NCBI GenBank assembly: GCA_002384765.1 | Contig: DGBM01000146.1 | Location: 1-12,892, forward strand | DNA: 12,892 nucleotides | Reading direction: 5' to 3' | DNA from: Demequinaceae bacterium UBA4004 | Lineage (GTDB): Bacteria; Actinomycetota; Actinomycetes; Actinomycetales; Demequinaceae | Part shown: positions 7,717-12,892 of the stretch, piece after piece | Layout of the letters: each line of letters opens with the position of its first letter | Position numbering within the stretch: the stretch's first letter is position 1 | The notes under the pieces: generated by a model | The model's input: the letters and a program-made list of their open reading frames with translations, nothing else | What the model was told of the DNA's origin: nothing | Databases searched by the model: none | Translations under genes and position numbers: made by a program

Positions 7717-7722
7717 ACACTA
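7717..7722 (-). promoter_or_regulatory. Putative leaderless -10 element of rnhA
   Basis: Minus strand TAGTGT, then GTCGGC, then the GTG start. A TTGACG lies only 11 nt further upstream inside the tandem repeat, too close for a standard -35, so the -35 assignment is open. Confidence 0.4.
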
Positions 7723-7729
7723 CCGGCCA

Positions 7730-7775
7730 GCCGCGTCAACTCGAGCGTGCCGCGTCAACTCGAGCGTGCCGCGTC
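7730..7775. repeat. 19-bp tandem repeat, two exact copies plus 8 bp of a third
   Basis: The unit GCCGCGTCAACTCGAGCGT occurs exactly at 7730-7748 and 7749-7767, then GCCGCGTC at 7768-7775 before the sequence diverges. It lies just upstream of the rnhA start and runs into the left arm of the large inverted repeat, suggesting slippage at one edge of that element. Confidence 0.9.
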
Positions 7776-7859
7776 GCGTGAGCACCGCGAAACGACAATC
7801 GCTTCCGTGCCCCCGCACGCCAGCCGAGACGACAGTCGATTTGCGGTGCTGACGCGACG
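7772..7859. repeat. Long imperfect inverted repeat (25-bp arms) between rnhA and the ybaK-like gene
   Basis: The arms 7772-7796 and 7835-7859 are reverse complements at 22 of 25 positions by hand alignment. They share CGTCGCGT and AGCACCGC blocks and end in CGAC; a further TCG match extends inward. The intervening 38 bases contain no gene. The structure could be a REP- or MITE-like dispersed element, a bidirectional hairpin, or a regulatory cruciform. No transposase or target duplication is visible. It fills most of the 189-base divergent gap. Confidence 0.8.
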
Positions 7860-7887
7860 GCTCGATCACAGGAGTGGTCGGCGGCGG

Positions 7888-7893
7888 CACAAT
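7888..7893 (+). promoter_or_regulatory. Putative -10 element of the ybaK-like gene
   Basis: CACAAT, then GGAGCC, then the ATG at 7900. GGAG is only 2 nt from the start codon. The spacing matches the other leaderless candidates here. Confidence 0.35.
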
Positions 7894-7899
7894 GGAGCC

Positions 7900-8406
7900 A
7901 TGTCGAAGCATGCGGACAAGCACGCGCACGCAGCCACGCCCGCCGTGGCGGCGCTGGTTGCCACGCACACCGCGCACACCCTGCACGCCTACGAGCATGA
8001 CCCCGCAAGCGACCTGGGCTATGGCCTCGAGGCCGCCGCCGCACTGGGCGTGGATCCGGGCCAGGTCTTCAAGACCCTGTGCGCCTACGTGGACGACCGG
8101 CTGTGCGTGGGCATCGTTCCCGTGAGCGGACAGCTGGACCTCAAGGCTCTTGCACACGCGCTGGGCGGCAAGAAGGCGCGGATGGCACCACCGGCGGACG
8201 CGGAACGTTCGTCTGGCTACGTGGTGGGCGGCATCTCCCCCATCGGGCAACGCAAACCGCTGCCCACGGCGCTCGACGAGACCGCCGACCTGTACGACAC
8301 GGTCTACGTGTCCGGCGGCCGGCGCGGCCTCGACATCGGCTTATCCCCCCGCGACCTGGTACGCATCACGCGCGCCGTGGTGGGACCGATCGCGAAGGAC
8401 TCCTAA
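7900..8406 (+). CDS. ybaK: YbaK/EbsC-type aminoacyl-tRNA deacylase (probable Cys-tRNA(Pro) deacylase)
   Basis: A 168-residue cytoplasmic editing enzyme of the YbaK/ProX superfamily, which removes wrongly attached Cys (or related amino acids) from tRNA(Pro). After a His/Ala-rich start come HTLHAYEHDP (26-35), YGLEAAAALGVDPGQVFKTL (41-60) with the expected catalytic Lys58, and VGIVPVSGQLDLKALAHALG (70-89). The hallmark GYVVGGISPIGQRKPLPT follows (106-123), then SGGRRGLDIGLSPRDLVRIT (138-157). Length is typical. The frame is open far upstream, but that part reads through repeats and has no homology, so ATG 7900 is chosen. The stop codon directly abuts the GTG of the YggS-family gene, so the pair forms an operon. 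Exact substrate specificity is inferred from the family. Confidence 0.92.
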   Translation: MSKHADKHAHAATPAVAALVATHTAHTLHAYEHDPASDLGYGLEAAAALGVDPGQVFKTLCAYVDDRLCVGIVPVSGQLDLKALAHALGGKKARMAPPADAERSSGYVVGGISPIGQRKPLPTALDETADLYDTVYVSGGRRGLDIGLSPRDLVRITRAVVGPIAKDS

Positions 8407-9132
8407 GTGGTCGACGACCCCACCACACCCGAGCTTGCGGCGCGCATCGCCGGCGTCAAGGCGCGCATCCACGCCGCCGAGTCGATGAGCGGTCGCTTGG
8501 GCTCCGGTGTCCGGCTGTTGGTGGCCACCAAGACGGCCGACGCCGACGCGGCTGTCGCGGTGGTACGTGCGGGCGCGAGAATCGTGGGCGAGTCGCGGAT
8601 GCAGGAACTCGATGCCAAGGGTGCGGCCCTGAGGAGCGCGGGCGCGAAGATTCACGTGATCGGTCAACTGCAACGCAACAAGGCCGCCATTGCGGTGCAA
8701 TGGGCGGACTGCGTACAGACCGTCGACTCGCTCCGGCTGGCCGAGCGACTGTCACGGCTGTGCGTCGAGGCCGAGCGACAACTGGATGTGATGATCCAGG
8801 TCAACGTCTCCGGCGAATCCACCAAGGCCGGGGTGTCTCCGGAGGAGGCGCTCGCCCTGGGGGCGAAGGTGCAGGGTTTGCCCGCGCTCACGGTGATCGG
8901 TTTCATGACGATCGGCCTCAACTCGCCCGACGAGTCGGCGGTGCGCGCAGGGTACGCGCGGCTGAGCGCCCTTCGCGACGAGGCGCTGGTCAAGTCCGAG
9001 CGCGGCGAACTACCGTTGAAGGACGCCTGGGAACTGTCGATGGGCATGTCCGCTGATCTCGAGTGGGCGATAGCGGAGGGTGCGACGATCGTGCGCGTGG
9101 GCACCGCCGTGATGGGTCAACGCCGCGCCTAA
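8407..9132 (+). CDS. YggS/PROSC-family PLP-binding homeostasis protein
   Basis: A 241-residue TIM-barrel protein of the alanine-racemase-like PLP-binding family, which buffers free pyridoxal phosphate rather than racemising amino acids. LLVATKTADADA (37-48) carries the expected PLP Lys42. Other signatures are VGESRMQELDAKGA (60-73), IHVIGQLQRNK (82-92), VDSLRLAERLS (106-116), MIQVNVSGESTKAG (129-142), FMTIG (166-170), and ELSMGMSADLEWAIAEG (209-225) followed by VRVGTAVMGQR. Some blocks differ from canonical YggS (GESRMQE for GENRVQE, IHVIGQLQ for WHFIGHLQ), so this may be a divergent copy. The GTG starts in the base after the upstream TAA, giving tight translational coupling with the ybaK-like gene. 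The usual actinobacterial yggS lies beside ftsZ and sepF, which are absent here. Confidence 0.92.
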   Translation: MVDDPTTPELAARIAGVKARIHAAESMSGRLGSGVRLLVATKTADADAAVAVVRAGARIVGESRMQELDAKGAALRSAGAKIHVIGQLQRNKAAIAVQWADCVQTVDSLRLAERLSRLCVEAERQLDVMIQVNVSGESTKAGVSPEEALALGAKVQGLPALTVIGFMTIGLNSPDESAVRAGYARLSALRDEALVKSERGELPLKDAWELSMGMSADLEWAIAEGATIVRVGTAVMGQRRA

Positions 9133-9133
9133 T

Positions 9134-9175
9134 CCACAAGGCGCGCGGCACCCCAACGAAGGGCACCCTTTGTGG
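9134..9175 (+). terminator. Possible hairpin after the YggS-family gene
   Basis: CCACAAGG (9134-9141) can pair with CCTTTGTGG (9167-9175) with one bulged T. It starts 1 nt after the stop codon and has no T-tract. Two GGCACCC direct repeats sit inside it. It may terminate the ybaK-yggS transcript before the VIT-family promoter. Confidence 0.3.
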
Positions 9176-9195
9176 TTGCCGGGCCCGCGCGACGG

Positions 9196-9201
9196 TAATC
9201 T
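9196..9201 (+). promoter_or_regulatory. Leaderless -10 element of the VIT-family gene
   Basis: TAATCT, close to the -10 consensus, is followed by TCTGCTC (7 nt) and the ATG at 9209. There is no Shine-Dalgarno sequence in between. TGGTTG at 9173-9178 is a weak -35 candidate at 17-nt spacing. This is the clearest leaderless promoter in the window. Confidence 0.55.
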
Positions 9202-9208
9202 TCTGCTC

Positions 9209-9934
9209 ATGGCAAAATCCACGCACAAGGCGGATCTGTTCCGCGGTCCCGACGAGGCAGATATCTCCTCGCGACTGAACTGGTTGCGCGCCGGAGTGCT
9301 GGGAGCGAACGACGGCATTGTGTCGATTGCCGCCCTGCTGGTGGGTGTCGCCGCCGCGACGACGGACGCGAACGTGATCTTCACGGCCGCCATGGCGGGC
9401 ATCGCGGCGGGTGCGCTGTCGATGGGCGTGGGCGAGTACGTGTCGGTGTCCAGCCAGCGTGACGCCGAGGACGCCCAACTGGCGAGGGAACGCATCTGGC
9501 AGCACGCCCGCCCCGAGTGGGAACTCGAGCAGTTGGTGCGGCTCAACATGGAAACCGGAATGTCGGAGACCACCGCCCGGCAGGCCGCCAGGGAACAACA
9601 CAACCACGATCCGCTGACGATTCACGCCAAAATGCACCTCGGGATAGACCCGGACGAGTTGACGAATCCGCTCGCTGCCGGCATTGCGTCCCTGATCGCG
9701 TTCACTCTCGGTGGCATCGCGCCGTTGCTCACCATCCTGCTGCTCCCCGACCACCTGCGCATCCCGGTCACCTTTGTCGCCGTGTTGGCGGCGCTGGCGG
9801 GCACCGGATACGCGTCCGCTCGGGTGGGATACGCACCAGTTCCCCGGGCGGTCATCCGCAACATGATCGGCGGCACGACCGCCATGGCCATCACCTACGG
9901 CATCGGCCTCGTGGTAGGTAACGCCGTCGTCTAG
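9209..9934 (+). CDS. VIT1/CCC1 family iron/manganese transporter
   Basis: A 241-residue membrane protein of the vacuolar iron transporter family, which moves Fe2+ or Mn2+ out of the cytosol. Hallmarks are LNWLRAGVLGANDGIVSIAAL (from 23) opening helix 1, GALSMGVGEYVSVSSQRDAE (68-87), and a cytoplasmic helical segment with Glu/His residues (about 86-143) that binds metal in this family. Three C-terminal hydrophobic segments follow (about 153-178, 183-204, 217-241), the last with MIGGTTAMAITYGIGLVVG. Length is typical, with no extra ferritin-like domain. ATG 9209 is used because the family homology starts just after it and a good leaderless -10 precedes it. It ends 11 nt before the convergent lipoate-ligase gene. 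Metal specificity is inferred from family; no Fur/DtxR-type box was recognised upstream. Confidence 0.94.
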   Translation: MAKSTHKADLFRGPDEADISSRLNWLRAGVLGANDGIVSIAALLVGVAAATTDANVIFTAAMAGIAAGALSMGVGEYVSVSSQRDAEDAQLARERIWQHARPEWELEQLVRLNMETGMSETTARQAAREQHNHDPLTIHAKMHLGIDPDELTNPLAAGIASLIAFTLGGIAPLLTILLLPDHLRIPVTFVAVLAALAGTGYASARVGYAPVPRAVIRNMIGGTTAMAITYGIGLVVGNAVV

Positions 9935-9945
9935 GGGGCTGTCGT

Positions 9946-11016
9946 CTAAGGGACCACGTTGATCCACTCCGGCGTGGAGAACCTCTGCCCGACGAGGACG
10001 TGAGCCTTCTCGACCTCCGCGTCGGTCACGGCGCCCGCAACCGTCGTGTAGTGCGACGCGAAGTGACCCAGGAACGACTCGATGATCGCCTCGCGCGTCA
10101 TGCCGGTCTGGCTGCGCAACGGGTCCACGCGCTTGTTGGCGCTCTTGGTGCCCTTGTCCGACAGCTTCTCCCGGCCGATGCGCAACACCTGCAGCATCGC
10201 GTCGGCGTCGATGTCGTAGGCCATGGTGACGTGGTGAAGGACTGCGCCCGAGGTGTACCGCTTCTGCGCGGCGCCCGCGATCTTGCCCGCGGGCGAAGCG
10301 ATGTCGTTGAGCGGCACGTAGGTGGCCCGAATCCCGAGCTGGCGCAACGCCCCGAGCACCCAGTCGTCCAGAAACGCGTACGACTGCTCAAAACTCAGCC
10401 CCTCCACCAGGGAGGTGGGTACGTAGAGGGAGTAGGTGATGGTGTTGCCCGGCTGGATGAACATCGCGCCGCCGCCCGAGACGCGACGCGTCACGGTGAT
10501 GTGGTGCGCGGCCGCACCCTCGGGGTCGATCTCGTTGCGCACGGACTGGAAGGAGCCGATCACGACGGTGTTGCGCTCCCACTCCCAGATCCGCAGGGCC
10601 GGGCCGCGCCTGCCCGCGCCAACCTCCTTGGCGAGCACGTCGTCGAGCGCCATCTGTAGGTGCGGCTCGCGCGGCACGTCGTGGATCACGTCAAACGTGT
10701 GGTCGTGCCAACTGGTGGCGTGGCCCAGGGCACGCCGCACCGCGATCGCGACCGCCTCGGGACTGAAGCCGATGAGCTGGGCGCCGGGCCCCGCCGCGCG
10801 CGTCAGCGCGGCCGTCATGTCCGCTACCGATGCGGTGGCGGGCAGGCCGACGAGCGACGCGTTCATGGCTGGTAGCGCCTCCGGAGGTTCCAAGAAGAAG
10901 TCCCCCGAAATCACCGCGCCACTCACCGCGGCATCGGCGCCGTCGCCGTGCGTCTCGATGTCGGCGACCACGAGCTTGCCACCAGGAATCTTGTATTCAC
11001 CATGCACGGTGTCCAT
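9946..11016 (-). CDS. Lipoate-protein ligase A family protein with N-terminal accessory domain
   Basis: A 356-residue (353 from the GTG) cytoplasmic enzyme of the biotin/lipoate ligase fold, likely attaching lipoate or a related acyl group to lipoyl domains. The N-terminal part (about 5-98) reads HGEYKIPGGKLVVADI ... SGDFFLEPPEAL ... LIGFSPEAVAIAVRRAL. This resembles the accessory domain that is C-terminal in E. coli LplA. The catalytic domain (about 105-340) has TRRVSGGGAMFIQPGN (176-191), the lysine loop PAGKIAGAAQKR (242-253, Lys245) and LHHVTMAYDID (260-270). The ATG at 11016 has GAGGG about 5 nt upstream. The GTG at 11007 has GACAAT 7 nt upstream and starts exactly at HGEYK; both starts are possible. 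It follows cimA by 48 nt. Octanoyl versus lipoyl substrate is undetermined. Confidence 0.87.
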   Translation of the reverse strand: MDTVHGEYKIPGGKLVVADIETHGDGADAAVSGAVISGDFFLEPPEALPAMNASLVGLPATASVADMTAALTRAAGPGAQLIGFSPEAVAIAVRRALGHATSWHDHTFDVIHDVPREPHLQMALDDVLAKEVGAGRRGPALRIWEWERNTVVIGSFQSVRNEIDPEGAAAHHITVTRRVSGGGAMFIQPGNTITYSLYVPTSLVEGLSFEQSYAFLDDWVLGALRQLGIRATYVPLNDIASPAGKIAGAAQKRYTSGAVLHHVTMAYDIDADAMLQVLRIGREKLSDKGTKSANKRVDPLRSQTGMTREAIIESFLGHFASHYTTVAGAVTDAEVEKAHVLVGQRFSTPEWINVVP

Positions 11017-11020
11017 TGTC
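11015..11020 (-). promoter_or_regulatory. Putative -10 element for a leaderless GTG start of the lipoate-ligase gene
   Basis: Minus strand GACAAT, then GGACACC, then GTG at 11007. It overlaps the competing ATG start at 11016. If used, the gene has its own promoter inside the cimA-lplA gap. That gap also holds a 6-bp GCCGCC/GGCGGC hairpin (11035-11054) without a T-tract. Confidence 0.35.
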
Positions 11021-11064
11021 CCCTCTCGCCAGGAGCCGCCCGCCCGCCGGCGGCCGATGACGCA

Positions 11065-12663
11065 CTAGTGGGGCGCGACGTTTGCCTTGAGGAGCCCGTA
11101 GAGCAGCGCATCGGTGAGCGCCTCCCATGAAGCCTCAATAATGTTGGGCCCCACGCCCACGGTGCGCCACGAGATGCCCGTCTCGGTATCCACCGTGGTG
11201 ATGAGCACGCGCGTCACGGCGTCCGTGCCGTGCGACGCGTCCATGATGCGCACCTTGAAGTCGGTCAGCTCGAACCGTTCGATCTCGGGGTACACCGATG
11301 TGAGCGCCCCGCGCAGAGCGTGGTCCAGCGCGTTGACGGGTCCGTTGCCCTCGCCGACGGTGGTGACCCGGCGGTCGCCTCCCATGCGCAGTTTGACAAC
11401 GGCTTCCGCGTCCGCGTCGGTCGGGTCGGAGGGGGCGGACGCGACGTTCACCTTCCATGACTCGACGGTCCAATAGGAGGGCATGCCGCCGATCTCGGAG
11501 CGGAGCAGCAGATCGAACGAGGCGTCGGCCGCGTCGAAGGTGTAGCCGGCGGCCTCCGCGTTCTTGACGCGGTCGGTGACGCGGCCCAGCAGCTCGGACT
11601 GGCCGGCGAGGTCGAAACCCAGCTCCTTGCCCTTGAGCTCGACGGAGGCGCGGCCGGCCATTTCCGACACCAGCATGCGCATGTCGTTGCCCACGCGAGA
11701 CGGATCCGTGTGCTGGTAGAGGTCCGGGTCCACCTTGATCGCGGAGGCGTGCAGTCCGGCCTTGTGCGCGAACGCCGACGCGCCCACGTACGGCTGGCGA
11801 GGGAACGGCGCGATGTTGGTGATCTCGGAGATCGCGTGGGCGATGCGGGTGGACTCCCTGAGTCCGTCGCCCTTGAGCGCGATCATGCCGCGCTTGATCT
11901 CGAGGTTCGCGGCCACTGCTATGAGGTCGGCGTTGCCGGTGCGCTCGCCGTAGCCGTTGACGCAGCCCTGCACGTGGGTGACGCCGGTCGCGACCGCCGC
12001 CATGGTGTTCGCCACCGCGCAGCCCGAATCGTTGTGCGCGTGCATGCCGAGGGCGCAGTCGGTGCGGGAAGCCACATCGGTGACGATGCGGGTGACGTCG
12101 TCGGGGAGCATGCCGCCGTTCGTGTCGCATAGCACCAGCGCCGACGCTCCCCCCGCCTGAGCGGCCAGCAACGCCTTCACCGCGTAGTCCCCGTCAAAGC
12201 GGTAACCGTCAAAGAAGTGCTCGGCGTCCAGGATGACCCGGCGTCCCTCATCAACCAGGAACGCGACCGTCTCCTCGATCATCCTCAGGTTTTCATCGCC
12301 GCTGACACGCAGCGCGCGCTCCGCGTGGCGAATGTCGGACTTGGCGACCAGCGTCACGATGGGCGCCTCGGAGTCGAGCAGTGCCCTCACCTGCGGGTCG
12401 TTGGCCGCGGTGGTGCCGCCGCGCCGCGTCATGCCGAACGCCGCGAACTGGGCGTGGGCAAAGGTGAGTTCCTTGTTGACGAGAGCGAAGAACTCGGTGT
12501 CCTTGGGGACGGCTCCTGGCCAGCCGCCCTCGATCACGCCCACGCCGAGTTCGTCCAACAGTGCCGCTATCGCCATCTTGTCGGCCACCGAGAGGTTCAT
12601 GCCCTCTTGCTGGGCGCCGTCACGCAGGGTGGTGTCGTAGATCTCGACGGTGAGATCCGCCAT
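11065..12663 (-). CDS. cimA: (R)-citramalate synthase
   Basis: A 532-residue cytoplasmic enzyme condensing pyruvate with acetyl-CoA to citramalate, the first step of the threonine-independent route to 2-oxobutyrate and isoleucine. The DRE-TIM catalytic barrel shows DTTLRDGAQQEGMNLS (10-25), EGGWPGAVPKD (45-55), VLCDTNGGMLP (177-187), the metal ligands in GMHAHND (206-212) and GYGERTGNADL (227-237). HKAGLHASAIK (300-310) leads into the linker. A C-terminal LeuA-type regulatory domain spans about 400-530 (DHALRGAL, FKVRI, GVGPNIIEASWEAL), usually the site of isoleucine feedback. EGGWPG and the overall length point to CimA rather than LeuA or homocitrate synthase. ATG 12663 has GAGGAG 6 nt upstream. 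A longer frame to 12840 crosses the terminator and is rejected. Control is by the leader attenuator described separately. Confidence 0.95.
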   Translation of the reverse strand: MADLTVEIYDTTLRDGAQQEGMNLSVADKMAIAALLDELGVGVIEGGWPGAVPKDTEFFALVNKELTFAHAQFAAFGMTRRGGTTAANDPQVRALLDSEAPIVTLVAKSDIRHAERALRVSGDENLRMIEETVAFLVDEGRRVILDAEHFFDGYRFDGDYAVKALLAAQAGGASALVLCDTNGGMLPDDVTRIVTDVASRTDCALGMHAHNDSGCAVANTMAAVATGVTHVQGCVNGYGERTGNADLIAVAANLEIKRGMIALKGDGLRESTRIAHAISEITNIAPFPRQPYVGASAFAHKAGLHASAIKVDPDLYQHTDPSRVGNDMRMLVSEMAGRASVELKGKELGFDLAGQSELLGRVTDRVKNAEAAGYTFDAADASFDLLLRSEIGGMPSYWTVESWKVNVASAPSDPTDADAEAVVKLRMGGDRRVTTVGEGNGPVNALDHALRGALTSVYPEIERFELTDFKVRIMDASHGTDAVTRVLITTVDTETGISWRTVGVGPNIIEASWEALTDALLYGLLKANVAPH

Positions 12664-12710
12664 GGTCGTCTCCTCGTTCCAAAGGTGCTCCGCGCTGCCA
12701 TCATCCCAAC

Positions 12711-12739
12711 AAAAAAGCCCCCCAAGACGTCGGGAGGCT
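12711..12739 (-). terminator. Intrinsic terminator in the cimA leader
   Basis: Minus strand AGCCTCCC (12732-12739) pairs with GGGGGGCT (12716-12723) as an 8-bp stem with one G-U pair and an 8-nt loop. A run of six Ts (12711-12716) overlaps the end of the stem. This textbook rho-independent terminator lies 47 nt before the cimA ATG, inside the leader. Confidence 0.88.
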
Positions 12740-12762
12740 GCGCGTCGGGGTTCCCGACGCGC
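12740..12762 (-). promoter_or_regulatory. Leader hairpin 1:2 (anti-antiterminator)
   Basis: A perfect 10-bp stem with a 3-nt AAC loop begins at the last base of the leader-peptide stop codon. It is the most stable structure in the leader and would keep arm 2 away from the terminator. Arm 1 could also pair 7 bp with the CCCGACG at 12728-12734, an alternative fold. Confidence 0.75.
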
Positions 12763-12797
12763 TACGGAATGATGATTGCGGTGTACATCGCCTTCAT
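12762..12797 (-). CDS. cimA leader peptide MKAMYTAIIIP
   Basis: An 11-codon ORF ends with three consecutive Ile codons (ATC ATC ATT), Pro and TAG immediately before the first leader hairpin. Ile is the end product of the pathway that cimA starts, which is the logic of an attenuator leader. No strong Shine-Dalgarno site is seen. An in-frame ATG at 12836 would give a 24-residue version (MVRTRLIAEWCAT plus the same 11 residues), so the true start is uncertain. The Ile run and stop position are unaffected by that choice. Confidence 0.75.
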   Translation of the reverse strand: MKAMYTAIIIP

Positions 12798-12876
12798 TGT
12801 GGCACACCACTCGGCGATGAGCCGCGTTCGCACCATTCATTTCCGCTGAACCCTGAGCAGATCATCCCCGCTGGTC

Positions 12877-12892
12877 TGTGCTTGATCTCACA
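12877..12892. promoter_or_regulatory. CRP/GlxR-like site at the window edge
   Basis: TGTGC-N6-TCACA matches the CRP-family consensus TGTGA-N6-TCACA at 9 of 10 positions. It lies about 80 nt upstream of the cimA leader peptide, where a regulator of the cimA promoter could bind. It is cut by nothing visible but sits at the edge, so its context to the right is unknown. A chance match is possible. Confidence 0.3.

Larger units (their letters stand above)
12711..12797 (-). promoter_or_regulatory. Isoleucine-type transcription attenuator controlling cimA
   Basis: Elements in order of transcription: the leader peptide with Ile-Ile-Ile (12797-12762); hairpin 1:2, GCGCGTCGGG/CCCGACGCGC (12753-12762 with 12740-12749, 3-nt loop); and the intrinsic terminator 3:4 (12739-12711). 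A competing antiterminator is visible: CCCCGACG (12743-12750) can pair with CGTC and GGGG (12726-12729 and 12720-12723, two bases bulged). This takes up the terminator's 3' arm. Ribosomes stalled at the later Ile codons would cover half of arm 1 and free arm 2 to form the antiterminator. Normal translation to the stop codon would mask arm 2 or leave hairpin 1:2 intact, so termination occurs. The mechanism is inferred from known amino-acid attenuators; the pairings are directly visible. Confidence 0.8.

Noticed and set aside
7730..7775. CRISPR-like array
   Set aside because: The repeats are directly adjacent with no spacers, only 2.4 copies, and no cas gene is present.
8079..9056. 325-codon plus-strand frame over ybaK and yggS
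   Set aside because: Out-of-frame shadow of two well-matched genes, with typical GC-rich Arg/Gly/Thr composition.
8990..9967. 325-codon minus-strand frame opposite the VIT-family gene
   Set aside because: Antisense shadow with His/Arg-rich composition; the plus strand has a full VIT-family protein.
11135..12130. 331-codon minus-strand frame inside cimA
   Set aside because: Shifted frame of cimA made almost only of Arg, Gly and His; cimA is intact.
12664..12840. N-terminal extension of cimA to 12840
   Set aside because: It would translate through the attenuator hairpins and terminator; the ATG at 12663 has a good Shine-Dalgarno site and begins the family homology.
12664..12892. T-box riboswitch upstream of cimA
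   Set aside because: No T-box core sequence or specifier stem was recognised; the Ile leader peptide and competing hairpins explain the region better. Part of the leader could lie beyond the window.

Overview
This is a stretch of high-GC chromosome from an actinobacterium, probably of the Micrococcales type. Three things suggest this: strong G/C codon bias, an FAH-family gene directly upstream of gltX, and many start codons preceded by a -10-like hexamer 6-8 nt away instead of a Shine-Dalgarno sequence (the leaderless pattern common in actinobacteria). Almost all of the window is ordinary core-genome coding sequence. I see no rRNA, tRNA, CRISPR, transposase or phage gene. No gene-free stretch exceeds 300 bases; the longest is the ~230-base cimA leader at the right edge.

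Layout, left to right. Minus strand: gltX (3' end off the left edge), fed by an FAH-family hydrolase gene 25 nt upstream. A 108-base divergent promoter region with a palindrome/inverted repeat follows. Plus strand: a ClbS/DfsB-type four-helix-bundle protein translationally coupled to a polytopic membrane protein (DUF1624/DUF418/HGSNAT-like), then a small two-helix CxxC membrane protein, a CueP-family copper-binding lipoprotein, a strong hairpin, and a 300-aa protein of a family often labelled '3-methyladenine DNA glycosylase'. Minus strand: an ACT-domain malic enzyme and RNase HI. The divergent gap between rnhA and the next plus-strand gene holds a 19-bp tandem repeat and a 25-bp imperfect inverted repeat. 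Plus strand: a YbaK-type deacylase abutting a YggS-type PLP protein, then a VIT1/CCC1 transporter. Minus strand: a lipoate-protein ligase family gene with permuted domain order, downstream of cimA (citramalate synthase).

The most interesting element is the cimA leader at the right edge. A short ORF encodes MKAMYTAIIIP with three consecutive Ile codons. It is followed by a 10-bp hairpin, a classic intrinsic terminator with six Ts, and an alternative pairing that would disrupt the terminator. This is the layout of an isoleucine-responsive transcription attenuator, on a gene that commits carbon to isoleucine. cimA has a clear Shine-Dalgarno site, as expected for a gene with a 5' leader, while most first-in-transcript genes here look leaderless.

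Functionally the window is mixed: translation and tRNA quality control (gltX, ybaK), RNA/DNA maintenance (rnhA, possibly the 300-aa protein), central metabolism (malic enzyme, cimA), cofactor handling (yggS, lplA-like), and metal handling (CueP plus its CxxC neighbour, VIT-family transporter).
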